64,000 bases of DNA from CBDCGJ01 sp965238305 (GCA_965238305.1 CBDEHK010000001.1:3472001-3536000), one strand, 5' to 3'; positions 35,966 to 45,140 are shown, counted from the stretch's first letter. A program made the numbers and translations. The notes: generated from the sequence alone by a model not told the origin.

Positions 35966-37537
35966 ATGGAAATTGCCTTAACGCCCTTGGAATTTGCACA
36001 TCGCGCACGACGCCTTTATGCGGAACGCGAAGCTGTTGTCGACGGAGATCTGCGTTTCACCTATGGCCAGTTTTTCGATCGTTGTGATCGCTGGTCTTCG
36101 GCGCTTCAGGACCTCGGTGTTGGACCAGGCGACCGGGTTGTCTATATCGCGCCGAACACCCATGCGCATCTGGAAGCCTTCTACGCAGTGCCGCAAATCG
36201 GTGCCGTTCTGGTGCCTGTCAATTATCGACTGCTGTCGGAAGATTTCGCCTATATCATCAATCATTGTGGCGCGAAAATCGTTTGCGTCGATGCGGACTA
36301 TATCGCTTCCGTCGATAAAATTCGTGACCAGCTGACCAGTGTCGAACAATTTGTGGCCTTGGATGGGGCCGGCGAAAATTGGCTCGACTACGAAGCCACT
36401 CTCGCCTCGCATTCGTTCGACTTTGCCGAAGTCGATATCGCTGAGACCGATCTGATCACCATCAACTATACCAGTGGCACCACTGCGCGACCGAAAGGCG
36501 TGATGATTACCCATCGTAACGTGTATGTAAATATTATGGGGACCCTAGCCCACCACCATCTGACCCCGGCCGATCGATACTTGTGGACCCTACCGATGTT
36601 CCATGCGAACGGCTGGGCCTTCACTTGGATCAATACGGCTCGCGGCATGACCCATGTCTGCCTACGAAAAGTGGAGCCAGCGCTCATCTTCCAGATTATC
36701 AAGCAGGAAAACATCACGATGTTCTGCGCTGCGCCAACGGTGCTAATCGCCATCGCCAATGCGCCGGAAGATATCCGGGCCGACGCGCCCCGTGGGGTTC
36801 GATTGTTCACCGCTGGCGCATCGCCCGCTCCGGCGACCATTGGTTTGGTCGAGCGGGAATTGGGTTGGGAGCTAACTCACGTCTATGGCCTCACGGAGAC
36901 GGCGCCTTTGATCGCTTTCTGCGAACCGCGGCCCGAACATCGTAACCTTTCGATCGAGGAATTGGCCAAGGTCAAATCGCGTCAAGGCGTTGAACTGGTG
37001 AGTTCGGGGGAACTTCGGGTGGTGGACGAAGACGGCATCGAGGTCGCACATGATGGCGCGACTCTCGGTGAGATAACAGTGCGCGGTAACGTGGTCATGC
37101 AGGGATATTACAACGACCCGGAAGCGACAACCGCAGCCATTAAGAACGGCTGGTTTCATTCGGGTGATGCCGCGGTCGTGCATCCCGATGGATTTGTGGA
37201 AATCCGCGATCGCTTCAAAGACGTCATCATCAGCGGCGGCGAAAACATCTCTTCGGTCGAGGTCGAGGGCTGTCTGCTGAGCCATCCCGCGGTGCTAGAA
37301 GTTGCGGTTGTCGGCATGCAGCATGAGAAATGGGGCGAGTCACCGCATGCCTTTGTGGTTCTTCGCCAAGGTACCGAAACGACTGAAGCGGAGCTCAAGC
37401 TTCACGTGCGTGACAGTTTGGCCCACTTCAAGACGCCACAATGGGTGAGTTTCGTTGACGTATTGCCAAAGACGGCGACGGGTAAGGTACAAAAATATGT
37501 TTTACGCGGTGGCGCCGCCGCTATCGCGCGACAATAA
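35966..37537 (+). CDS. Fatty-acid/aryl-CoA ligase (AMP-forming), cluster 2
   Basis: 523 residues. Motifs: INYTSGTTARPKGVMITHRN (P-loop), HVYGLTETAP, GWFHSGDAAVVHPDGFVEIR, FKDVIISGGENISSVEVEG and the catalytic Lys in PKTATGKVQKY. It resembles medium/long-chain acyl-CoA ligases (AlkK-like). It is clearly a different subgroup from the ligase at 28440. It has its own leader with a palindrome and a GTAAGGA ribosome site, and it converges on the SDR gene. Confidence 0.9.
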   Translation: MEIALTPLEFAHRARRLYAEREAVVDGDLRFTYGQFFDRCDRWSSALQDLGVGPGDRVVYIAPNTHAHLEAFYAVPQIGAVLVPVNYRLLSEDFAYIINHCGAKIVCVDADYIASVDKIRDQLTSVEQFVALDGAGENWLDYEATLASHSFDFAEVDIAETDLITINYTSGTTARPKGVMITHRNVYVNIMGTLAHHHLTPADRYLWTLPMFHANGWAFTWINTARGMTHVCLRKVEPALIFQIIKQENITMFCAAPTVLIAIANAPEDIRADAPRGVRLFTAGASPAPATIGLVERELGWELTHVYGLTETAPLIAFCEPRPEHRNLSIEELAKVKSRQGVELVSSGELRVVDEDGIEVAHDGATLGEITVRGNVVMQGYYNDPEATTAAIKNGWFHSGDAAVVHPDGFVEIRDRFKDVIISGGENISSVEVEGCLLSHPAVLEVAVVGMQHEKWGESPHAFVVLRQGTETTEAELKLHVRDSLAHFKTPQWVSFVDVLPKTATGKVQKYVLRGGAAAIARQ

Positions 37538-37546
37538 CGGTCCGAA

Positions 37547-38305
37547 TCAGTCCGCCATGGAATACCCGCCTGACACGCTAAAAACCTGGCCGGTAGTCCA
37601 GGCCGCGCCGTCGGATACGAGGAAGGCGATCATCGGTGCGATGTCACCGACCTGGCCAATTCGCCCCAAGGGATAGTTCCGCACAATCTTTGCCATGTGC
37701 TGCTCCAACCACGCCTTGTCGCTATGGCTGGTTTCCACCAAGCCTAAAGCGACGACATTCAAGGTAATGTTGTCGCGGCCGAATTCTCTGGCCAGGGACT
37801 TTGTCAAAGAGATAACCCCGCCACGCGACGCCGCCGTAATGGCAAGGTTTTTCTCGCCCACCCGCGCCGAGTCGCCAGCCAGGGAGACGATACGGCCGCC
37901 ACCCCTCGCCTTCATTTGCGGCACAACCGCATGGCAACAATGGATCACACCATATAGACCCACATCGATTTGCTTTTTCCAGTCCTCTGGCCTGGTGTCG
38001 ATGAACGCCTGCGGCGATACATAACCGGCATTGTTAATCAGAATGTCGACGCCGCCGAAATCCTCTTCGACCTGGGATACCATTAGGCAAACCGCGCGAT
38101 AGTCGGTTACGTCGCATTGATAGATTTTGGCTTTGCCGCCAGCCGCGCCGATCTTTGCGGCCAGCGCCTCCGCTTCTTTTGCCGAACCTAAATAATTGAT
38201 CGCGACACTGGCGCCCTCGCCCGCCAACGCCAAAGAGATTTCCTTGCCAACGTCCCGTGCGCCACCGGTAACCAAAGCGACCTTATCGTCGATGCCATAG
38301 TTCAT
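37547..38305 (-). CDS. SDR-family protein lacking the usual catalytic triad
   Basis: 252 residues with the Rossmann motif VALVTGGARDVGKEI, DVTD at residues 65-68 and NNAG at 91-94, the classical SDR layout. In the active-site block the consensus S...YxxxK reads AGDSARVGEKNLAITAASRG, so by alignment the catalytic Ser, Tyr and Lys are Gly144, Thr157 and Arg161. Oxidoreductase activity by the standard mechanism is therefore doubtful, although nucleotide binding looks intact. Its start overlaps the stop of the hydroxylase large-subunit gene (TAATG), so it ends that operon. Confidence 0.85.
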   Translation of the reverse strand: MNYGIDDKVALVTGGARDVGKEISLALAGEGASVAINYLGSAKEAEALAAKIGAAGGKAKIYQCDVTDYRAVCLMVSQVEEDFGGVDILINNAGYVSPQAFIDTRPEDWKKQIDVGLYGVIHCCHAVVPQMKARGGGRIVSLAGDSARVGEKNLAITAASRGGVISLTKSLAREFGRDNITLNVVALGLVETSHSDKAWLEQHMAKIVRNYPLGRIGQVGDIAPMIAFLVSDGAAWTTGQVFSVSGGYSMAD

Positions 38306-40686
38306 TATGTTTCAACTTTTTCCTTGATATTGACATTTTCGAGTAACCGGAACAACCGTTCGGGCGTGACCGGCAACTCGTCGATTTCGACTTCGAGGTG
38401 GGCCAGCGCATCGCTGATCGCATTGGCAATGGCCGCCGGCGCACCGATCGTGCCACCTTCACCCAGTCCACGGAAACCGCCGACATTGTCCGGTGTCCCG
38501 GTCTGTATATGTTGGACCTCCATCCTCGGCACTTCCACTGCTGAAGGCAGCAGATAATCAACCAGGCTGGCAGTCAAAATTTGCCCTTCGGCGTCATGCA
38601 CAACCTCTTCCAAAAGCGCCGCGCCGATGCCCTGCGCAACCCCGCCGTGGACCTGCCCGTCGACGATCAGCGGATTGATCACACGACCACAATCTTCGGA
38701 GACTGCATAACGGTGAATTTTGATTGCGTAGGTTTGCGGATCGATTTCGAGCGCAACCGCATGGCAGGCCGGCGTCGTCGTGCCAAAGTAGGGATCATAG
38801 GTCTCGTTAGCTTCCAGGTTGATTTTCTCCCGAACCTCCTTCGGCAAACGGCCCATTTCCGAATAGACGGCGCGGGCCAACTGAAGAAACGACATCGTAC
38901 GGTCAGTACCGACGACCTTGATCTCGCTGTCGACAATTTCCAGGTCCTGGACCGAGGTTTCCAGCAATTGCGAAGCTGCATCGAATATTTTGTTCTTGAG
39001 CGTGCGAGCACTGATGGTCGCGGCACCGCCCGCCAGTACCGCGCTGCGACTGGCGTAGGTGCCGGTACCGTGGGCAACGGCTGCCGAATCTCCTTGAACT
39101 ACTTCGATATCCTCGATGCGCGCGCCGAGTTCTTCCGCCACCACTTGGGCCAGAGTGGTTTCCAGCCCCTGACCGTGGGAAGCTATGCCGAAACTAGCGG
39201 TGACGGCGCCGCTGGAATCTATTCTTAGATGGGCGGATTCGGTACCGGTGTTGATCGGCATGCCTGGCGCCGCCGAAATACGCGAGCCGATCCCCGTCAA
39301 TTCGGCGTAAGCCGCGAAGCCGATGCCGTACCAGCGCCCCTGCGCCCGCGCCCGTGCCTGTTCGGACCGCATTTGCTCCAGACCGAGCAAATCGCAAGTT
39401 GCCGTCAAACAAGCGTCAAAATCGACTTTGTCCCAGACCAAACCAGAGGGCGCCCGGTACGGCAACTCGGCGACCGCCACTAGATTACGCCGGCGCAATA
39501 TTACCGGGTCGATCGACAGTCGCCGGGCCGCCATGTCGATCAACCCTTCCATCACGAAGGTTGAAATTGGTCGACCGACGCCGCGATATGGGCCGGTTGG
39601 TGGTTTGCAAGTGGCGATCCCACGCACCCGGCCGCGATAAGCCGGAACGCGATAGGGACCAGGCAGAAAACTAACCACCTGGACAGGTTCGAGTGCCGCC
39701 GTCCAAGGGTAGATTGAATAAGCCCCAATGTCGCCAACGACATCGGCTTCCAAGGCAAGAATATTGCCCTCGGCGTCCAAGGCCAATTCGGCGTCGACGA
39801 TCTCATCGAATGCTTGGCTGGTGCTGATCAAGTCTTCCAATCGGTCGCTTATCCATTTGACCGGCCGAAGCAACCGACGCGACAGAATACAAACAAGCAC
39901 CTCTTCTGAATAGAGTGATGCCTTGCTGCCAAAACCGCCGCCAACGTCGCCCGCAACAACCCGAACTCGGTTGCCTGGCATGACCAAAATCTCAGCAAGC
40001 GCATCTTTGATAATGCCGGGAACTTGGGTTGAAGAATAGAGCGTCAGGCGGCGGCGGCCGGGCTCGTAGTTGGCCAAGTAGCCTCGGCCTTCGAGCGCTC
40101 CGGGTGTCTTGCGGCGCATCCGGAACCGCTTTTTGACCCGTAACGCCGCAGAGGCCATGGCCTCGTCCACATCGCCACGAGCGAATTGCCGGGTAAAGAT
40201 GATATTGCCCGGGGCATCTTCGTGCAGCAGTGGGGCGCCTGCTTCCCCGGCAACCTCCGGATCCGTCAGTGGCGGCAAGATAGTATAATCTATTTCAACG
40301 AGATCCGCCGCGTCTTCAGCCTGGGCCCGGCTTTCTGCAACTATCGCAACCACCGGCTCGCCAACATATCGCACCTTGTCGACGGCCAGCACCGGCAATT
40401 CGGTCGCGTAATAATCCGCCATCCGCGACGTGGCCCGCAAGGACCGACTGGCATCGGCGATATCTTCCGCGCGCACAACCGCGACAACGCCAGGCATTGC
40501 GGCAGCCGCAGCGAATTCGATTTTGCCTATTCGCGCATGGGGGACATTCGCCCGGCAAAAGGCAACATGCAGCAGTCCCGGGAGTTTGCGATCGTCGACA
40601 AAACTACCTTGACCGGTAAGCAGGCGCGGGTCTTCGAGCCGCTGAACGCGGGCGCCGATCAGACCCGGGCGAATGTCACTCTGCAT
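38305..40686 (-). CDS. Molybdenum hydroxylase large subunit (CoxL-like), cluster 2
   Basis: 793 residues. ATG 40686 starts QSDIRPGLIGARVQRLEDPR, the family's normal N-terminus; the frame extends further upstream without family similarity. The substrate loop reads TGPYRGVGRP, close to the AYRGAGR motif of form II CoxL-like enzymes, which are not proven CO oxidisers. The catalytic Glu is present (E743 in GLGEGGTIGAP), unlike cluster 1. It belongs to the M-S-L-SDR minus-strand operon and overlaps the 2Fe-2S gene by 11 bases. Substrate unknown. Confidence 0.9.
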   Translation of the reverse strand: MQSDIRPGLIGARVQRLEDPRLLTGQGSFVDDRKLPGLLHVAFCRANVPHARIGKIEFAAAAAMPGVVAVVRAEDIADASRSLRATSRMADYYATELPVLAVDKVRYVGEPVVAIVAESRAQAEDAADLVEIDYTILPPLTDPEVAGEAGAPLLHEDAPGNIIFTRQFARGDVDEAMASAALRVKKRFRMRRKTPGALEGRGYLANYEPGRRRLTLYSSTQVPGIIKDALAEILVMPGNRVRVVAGDVGGGFGSKASLYSEEVLVCILSRRLLRPVKWISDRLEDLISTSQAFDEIVDAELALDAEGNILALEADVVGDIGAYSIYPWTAALEPVQVVSFLPGPYRVPAYRGRVRGIATCKPPTGPYRGVGRPISTFVMEGLIDMAARRLSIDPVILRRRNLVAVAELPYRAPSGLVWDKVDFDACLTATCDLLGLEQMRSEQARARAQGRWYGIGFAAYAELTGIGSRISAAPGMPINTGTESAHLRIDSSGAVTASFGIASHGQGLETTLAQVVAEELGARIEDIEVVQGDSAAVAHGTGTYASRSAVLAGGAATISARTLKNKIFDAASQLLETSVQDLEIVDSEIKVVGTDRTMSFLQLARAVYSEMGRLPKEVREKINLEANETYDPYFGTTTPACHAVALEIDPQTYAIKIHRYAVSEDCGRVINPLIVDGQVHGGVAQGIGAALLEEVVHDAEGQILTASLVDYLLPSAVEVPRMEVQHIQTGTPDNVGGFRGLGEGGTIGAPAAIANAISDALAHLEVEIDELPVTPERLFRLLENVNIKEKVET

Positions 40687-41167
40687 CGCCGGAGCTCTTT
40701 CTTTCCATCGCCAGCACGGCAACGGCGTCGACGATATGTTGATAACCGGTGCAGCGACAAAGATTGCCGGACAAGCCCTCGCGGATCTCCGCCGTGCTTG
40801 CCAGTGCTTGATTACGCAATAGATCAACACAGGTCATCAGCATACCCGGTGTGCAAAAGCCGCATTGCAGCGCGTGGTGTTCGCGAAACGCTTGTTGTAA
40901 TGGCGCCAGGTTGTCCATCGTGCCCAAACTTTCGACAGTTTCGATTTCCGCGCCGTCTGCCTGTATTGCCAAATAAAGACAGGAACGCGCGCTGCGACCG
41001 TCGACCAGCACAGTACAAGCGCCACATACACCATGTTCGCAGCCGACATGGGTGCCGGTTAAGTTCAGTTGATCCCGCAGGAAATCAGCCAAGGAGGTCC
41101 GCGGCTCCACCATTTCGTCATAACCTTGACCGTTGACGACAAGAGAAACGCGGATCTTGTTGTTCAT
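40676..41167 (-). CDS. Molybdenum hydroxylase 2Fe-2S subunit (CoxS-like), cluster 2
   Basis: 163 residues with all eight ligands: Cys43, 48, 51 and 63 (GCEHGVCGACTVLVDG, RSC) and Cys102, 105, 137 and 139 (QCGFCTPG, LCRCTGYQ). It overlaps the FAD-subunit gene by ATGA. It carries electrons from the molybdenum centre to FAD. Confidence 0.92.
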   Translation of the reverse strand: MNNKIRVSLVVNGQGYDEMVEPRTSLADFLRDQLNLTGTHVGCEHGVCGACTVLVDGRSARSCLYLAIQADGAEIETVESLGTMDNLAPLQQAFREHHALQCGFCTPGMLMTCVDLLRNQALASTAEIREGLSGNLCRCTGYQHIVDAVAVLAMERKSSGDAE

Positions 41168-42015
41168 GTCGCTTGCTCAAGCGCCCGTTCGGTCAAAACG
41201 GCAACTAAATGTCGGCGGTAGTCGGCCGATGCATGCAGATCGCTTTCAGGCTCGGCGCTATCGCGTGCCAGTTGAGCTGCCAACTTAAACAATTCCGGAC
41301 TTGGCCGTTCGCCAATTAGCTTGCGTTCCGCCGCTGTAACTCGCAATGGCGTTGCCGCAACCCCCATCAAAGCAATTCGCGCCTCTTTGATGGTATCGTC
41401 TTCGACCTCCAAGATGGTCCCCACTGCTGCCAAAGCAAAATCGCCAGCGCGACGCGCTACTTCTTGAAAGCCCCAGCTATGACGAACCGTCAAAGACGGT
41501 AAGAGGATGTCCGTGACCAATTCGTTCGCTGCCACGTCGGTAACCAATGCAGCTCGGAAAAAATCCTTGGCGGCAACGGTTCGATTGTAACCGGGCCCGG
41601 CTACCGACATGGCGGCGTCTAATAGTATCAGTAGCATTGGCAGTTCGGCGGCTGGGTCGGCATGGCAGACGCTGCCACCGATCGTGCCGCGGTTGCGGAT
41701 TGCCAGATGAGCGACATGCCGCATTGCCGCGGAGACAACCGGATATTCTTGCCTGATGATGACGGAAGTCTCCAGGACGAATTGCCGCGTTAAAGCGCCA
41801 ATTAACAAACCCTTGGTGACTTTACGGACATTGCCCAAATTCGGCAGATGATTGATGTCGACTAAGACGGCCGGCGCCAACAAGCGAAAATTCATCATCG
41901 GCATCAGGCTTTGTCCGCCCGCCAGCAACTTGGCGTCGTCGCCATAACGCTCCAGAGTATCGATGGCGTCATCAATGCTCTTGGCTCTGAGATAGTCGAA
42001 AGGTGGTGGTTTCAT
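41164..42015 (-). CDS. Molybdenum hydroxylase FAD subunit (CoxM-like), cluster 2
   Basis: 283 residues from ATG 42015 (KPPPFDYLRAKSIDDAI), the usual family start; a TTG at 42036 adds seven residues. Both FAD motifs are canonical, AGGQSLMPMMNFRL and NRGTIGGSVCHADPAAELP, in contrast to the cluster 1 homologue. First gene of the minus-strand operon; its promoter region abuts the IS6 element starting about 70 bases away. Confidence 0.9.
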   Translation of the reverse strand: MKPPPFDYLRAKSIDDAIDTLERYGDDAKLLAGGQSLMPMMNFRLLAPAVLVDINHLPNLGNVRKVTKGLLIGALTRQFVLETSVIIRQEYPVVSAAMRHVAHLAIRNRGTIGGSVCHADPAAELPMLLILLDAAMSVAGPGYNRTVAAKDFFRAALVTDVAANELVTDILLPSLTVRHSWGFQEVARRAGDFALAAVGTILEVEDDTIKEARIALMGVAATPLRVTAAERKLIGERPSPELFKLAAQLARDSAEPESDLHASADYRRHLVAVLTERALEQAT

Positions 42016-42085
42016 GATCGGCCAAGATTGAAACAAATTCCAACTTCGGGATATAGCAACGCCGAATAATTGTCAAAGGCAGAAA

Positions 42086-42106
42086 GGCATTGTCACATTA
42101 ACTGAC
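42086..42106 (+). repeat. IS6 terminal inverted repeat, left
   Basis: Begins GGCATTGTCACATTAACTGA. It pairs with 42870-42890 with three mismatches. Confidence 0.8.
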
Positions 42107-42137
42107 AACTAGTAAGGAAGTTCTTCGTCATTACTCT

Positions 42138-42833
42138 TCAAGCAACCGCACAGGCACATTCCCACGTATAGAAACTCTGGTCCTGATATTGTTTGAATGT
42201 GGTTCGATTGAGTAAATGACGTTGAACGAAGAATTTGTTGTAAGTCGCCGATTGAATATCGAGAAATTTCAGAGCTGAGCCTGGTGACTTAAACGTTTGC
42301 ATTTTTCGCTCTCTCCGTCGAACGGGTTGATGTGAGTTTTCTACTCGATTGTTGGCTCGCTTGCGGTCAATATGCTCTGGTTTCAAATCGAGTTTTCGAA
42401 TTGCAACATGATAGGATCGAAGCTTGTCAATCACGATCCGGGTTGGCGCCCGACCCTGCTTCTTTAAGAAATTTCGGATCAGCTTCAAAGCCGCCAAGGC
42501 GTTGCAGTTCGGTTGAACGAGAAAGTCGAGAACTTCACCTTCATTGTCGACCGCACGCCATAACCAAAACAGTTTACCACGGATCACAATAACCCTTTCA
42601 TCAAGATGCCAACAATCAATCGGTGTTGGCCGCGCCTGCCGTAGATTAGTGGCTATTGGCGGACCGAATTTATGACACCACCGGCAGACAGTTTCGTAAG
42701 AGATATCCAACCCACGTACAGCTAATAGATCCTCAATATCTCGATAACTCAAAATGAAACGAGAATATGACCATACGGCATGGCGGATGATGGTGGGTGG
42801 AAAGCGAAGACGTTTGAAGGAAATATTCTGCAT
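42138..42833 (-). CDS. IS6-family transposase
   Basis: 231 residues. The DDE catalytic core is complete: first Asp in DCWHLDERVIVIRGK, second in IVIDKLRSYHVA, and Glu in NNRVENSHQPVRRRERKM. The N-terminal region FILSYRDIEDLLAVRGLDIS and ETVCRWCHKFGP is typical of IS6/IS240-like transposases. The enzyme works by replicative transposition, forming cointegrates. No frameshift is visible, so it may be active. Confidence 0.93.
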   Translation of the reverse strand: MQNISFKRLRFPPTIIRHAVWSYSRFILSYRDIEDLLAVRGLDISYETVCRWCHKFGPPIATNLRQARPTPIDCWHLDERVIVIRGKLFWLWRAVDNEGEVLDFLVQPNCNALAALKLIRNFLKKQGRAPTRIVIDKLRSYHVAIRKLDLKPEHIDRKRANNRVENSHQPVRRRERKMQTFKSPGSALKFLDIQSATYNKFFVQRHLLNRTTFKQYQDQSFYTWECACAVA

Positions 42834-42869
42834 TTCAAGATGCTACTGCGACACTGTACTAAAATCTTA

Positions 42870-42890
42870 GTCAATTAACGTGACATTGCC
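42870..42890 (-). repeat. IS6 terminal inverted repeat, right
   Basis: On the plus strand ends ACGTGACATTGCC. It is complementary to the left repeat. Confidence 0.8.
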
Positions 42891-42959
42891 CCTAGATGTA
42901 TGGTTGGAAGCATTTGGCTTCCTGCGCGATCTCGACACCGTTCGTCTTGACCGCCAATT

Positions 42960-43928
42960 TCAGGCCGGAGGCTTAATCTCGGCGTCAGTGATCGCTGAAT
43001 ACTGTTCGCCGATACGGCGCACGTCGTCGCGTAACAGAGCGTGGAACGCCTTGGCCAGATTGGATAGCTGCCGATGCGCCGGCGTCATGATCGAGGCGAT
43101 CAAAGGGATAGCCGGCCGGAACGGCCGGAAGACGATGCTGGGTCTGCCGCCGCTAGATATTTTATAGCTTTCCACGCTCAATGGATCGACCACCGCATAG
43201 GCAAGGCCGCGTTCTATATAGGTGAACATGGGAATGAAATACACGGTTTCGAAACGCACATTTAACTGCGCTCCCATCTCGGCGAACGCAGCTTCAGTAT
43301 GAGTGAAGGTAGGGTGGTCAGCGTAAAGGGTTGCCATTGGCTTGCGGTCCAAATCAGCGGCTGTGACGTACTCTTTGTCGGCCAATGGGTCCCCAGCCTG
43401 CATTGTGCAAAGACAATTGAAGTTCAAGATTTCATGATTGACCAGCGGCGAACGCGTCGCATCGGCAAAACCCAAGTCCGCCAGACCGATGTCGTATTGC
43501 TGCGCGGAAAGCAATTGCTGAACCCGAATGGAACTGCGGGTAATCAGCGATACCCGCACCTGCTCGCGTCCTTCGACGAAGCGACCAATCAAGTCGGGGA
43601 GTATAAACACTGAGGGGCCGGCCATGGAAACGACACTGATCGTGCCGTGATCGAGATCGCGAACACCCTTTATGGTCCGCTCCGCGGAGTCTAGCCGGCC
43701 GATAATATCGTTGGCTTCCTCGAACAGATAATGGGCCTCCGGCACCGGGTGTAGACGGCCGTCGCGGCGGGCGAACAGCTTGAACCCGATATCGTTCTCA
43801 AGGCTGGCGATCAGATAGCTGATCGCCGGCTGGGTACGATAAAGATTGCGCGCCGCCACCGAAACCGAGCCAGTCAACATGACCTCTCGGAAAGCATTCA
43901 GCTGTTTGAGATTCAACACAACCTCCAT
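42960..43928 (-). CDS. LysR-family transcriptional regulator
   Basis: 322 residues from ATG 43928 (EVVLNLKQLNAFREVMLTGS); upstream frame extension is AT-rich promoter. The winged helix-turn-helix is VSVAARNLYRTQPAISYLIA with FARRDGRLHPVPEA. The effector domain starts about residue 95 (GTISVVSMAGPSVFILPDLI). It is divergent from the TAXI-TRAP gene, 192 bases away, so it most likely controls that transporter and the amino-acid oxidation genes behind it in response to the transported substrate. Confidence 0.9.
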   Translation of the reverse strand: MEVVLNLKQLNAFREVMLTGSVSVAARNLYRTQPAISYLIASLENDIGFKLFARRDGRLHPVPEAHYLFEEANDIIGRLDSAERTIKGVRDLDHGTISVVSMAGPSVFILPDLIGRFVEGREQVRVSLITRSSIRVQQLLSAQQYDIGLADLGFADATRSPLVNHEILNFNCLCTMQAGDPLADKEYVTAADLDRKPMATLYADHPTFTHTEAAFAEMGAQLNVRFETVYFIPMFTYIERGLAYAVVDPLSVESYKISSGGRPSIVFRPFRPAIPLIASIMTPAHRQLSNLAKAFHALLRDDVRRIGEQYSAITDAEIKPPA

Positions 43929-43957
43929 ATTTTGAACCCATCGCCAATAAGTTGTAT

Positions 43958-43998
43958 AAATCAAATTGATAAGTATAACAAATTTAATAATTTGATTT
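43958..43998. promoter_or_regulatory. AT-rich inverted repeat, candidate LysR operator
   Basis: AAATCAAATT (43958-43967) and AATTTGATTT (43989-43998) form a perfect 10-bp inverted repeat with a 21-base spacer, in the gap between the LysR gene and the TAXI gene. LysR regulators usually bind such T-N11-A dyads in divergent promoters, although the arms here are farther apart than in a minimal site. Confidence 0.5.
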
Positions 43999-44120
43999 GA
44001 TATGAAGATACTTCCTACCATGTCCCATCGTATTTCGTGACTGGGTTCCGCTCATCGAAAGCTTTTCGTGGTTCGTCTGGGAATACGGGAACAAATTCAC
44101 CGAGGTAAAGGAGATATCCC

Positions 44121-45140
44121 ATGAAATTTAATTCGAAACTCGCTGCCGCGGTCCTCGCCGGCGCTCTTTTGGCCGGCCCTGCTGCGGAAGCTCAAGAGAT
44201 GAAATTCTTCCGCATCGGCACTGGCGGCGCCGGCGGTACCTACTTTCCGATTGGCGGCCTGATCGCCAACGCTATTTCCAATCCGCCGGGTTCAGGAAAG
44301 ACCTGCGAGCAGGGCGGTAGCTGTGGCGTGCCGGGCCTGATCGCCATCGCCCAGTCGACAAATGCGTCGGCTCACAACGTCACCGCGATCAATTCCGGCC
44401 AAATGGAAGCCGGCCTGACCGGTGCGGCAACACTCTTTTTTGCCTATCACGGCGAAGGCAAGTTTAAGGGCAAGAAGAAACCAAAACTGCGTATTATTGC
44501 CAAACTATATCCCGAAGATATGCACTTGGTGATGAAAAAGGGCATGAAGATGGGCTCACTTGCCGCCCTGAAAGGCAAACGGGTCGGTATCGCCCAGGCC
44601 GGTTCCGGCACCCAGATCGCCGTCGAGTTGATACTCGACCAACATGGCGTCAACCGCGGCAACATTGACGAGGCCGAACTCAACAACTCACAAAGCGCCG
44701 AGCGTATCGCCGATGGCCATTTGGACGCCTACTTCTATGTTGCCGGCACGCCGGTTGCCGCTATGATCCAACTCGACAACACAAAAGGTATGGAGATTTA
44801 CTCTTTCTCGGATGCCGAAGTGGCGGCGGCGCACAAGATCCTCCCTTATTATGGCCAATCGAAGATACCGGCAGGCACCTATGCGGGCGTCAACTACGAC
44901 GTCAACACGATCGCCGTGAACGGCATCCTGGTGACCAGCATCGATCAAGACGAGACTTTGATCTATGACATCACCAAGGCATTGTGGAACAAAACAACCC
45001 GCAAGCTGCTCGACACCGGTCACGCCAAGGGCAAGGTCATTCGCGAGGAGACCGCGCTTGACGGCCTCAAGGGATTGAACGTGCCGCTACATCCTGGTGC
45101 GGCAAGATACTACAAAGAAAAAGGCATGATGATGAAATAA
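44121..45140 (+). CDS. TAXI-family TRAP transporter solute-binding protein
   Basis: 339 residues. The signal peptide is KLAAAVLAGALLAGPAAEAQ. The mature protein has the TAXI hallmarks FFRIGTGGAGGTYFPIGGLI near its start and LRIIAKLYPEDMHLVMKKG, then GKRVGIAQAGSGTQIAVELI. TAXI proteins deliver dicarboxylates, amino acids or related anions to sodium-coupled permeases. AAAGGAGAT precedes the ATG. First gene of the LysR-flanked operon. Confidence 0.93.
   Translation: MKFNSKLAAAVLAGALLAGPAAEAQEMKFFRIGTGGAGGTYFPIGGLIANAISNPPGSGKTCEQGGSCGVPGLIAIAQSTNASAHNVTAINSGQMEAGLTGAATLFFAYHGEGKFKGKKKPKLRIIAKLYPEDMHLVMKKGMKMGSLAALKGKRVGIAQAGSGTQIAVELILDQHGVNRGNIDEAELNNSQSAERIADGHLDAYFYVAGTPVAAMIQLDNTKGMEIYSFSDAEVAAAHKILPYYGQSKIPAGTYAGVNYDVNTIAVNGILVTSIDQDETLIYDITKALWNKTTRKLLDTGHAKGKVIREETALDGLKGLNVPLHPGAARYYKEKGMMMK

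Larger units (their letters stand above)
42086..42890 (-). mobile_element. IS6-family insertion sequence, apparently complete
   Basis: An 805-base element with one transposase gene and imperfect 21-base terminal inverted repeats (18 of 21 positions match). Size, gene content and ends fit IS6. The flanking 8 bases (GGCAGAAA on the left, CCTAGATG on the right) do not match, so no target-site duplication is seen; either the element recombined after insertion or the ends are misjudged. It separates the two catabolic blocks. Confidence 0.85.
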
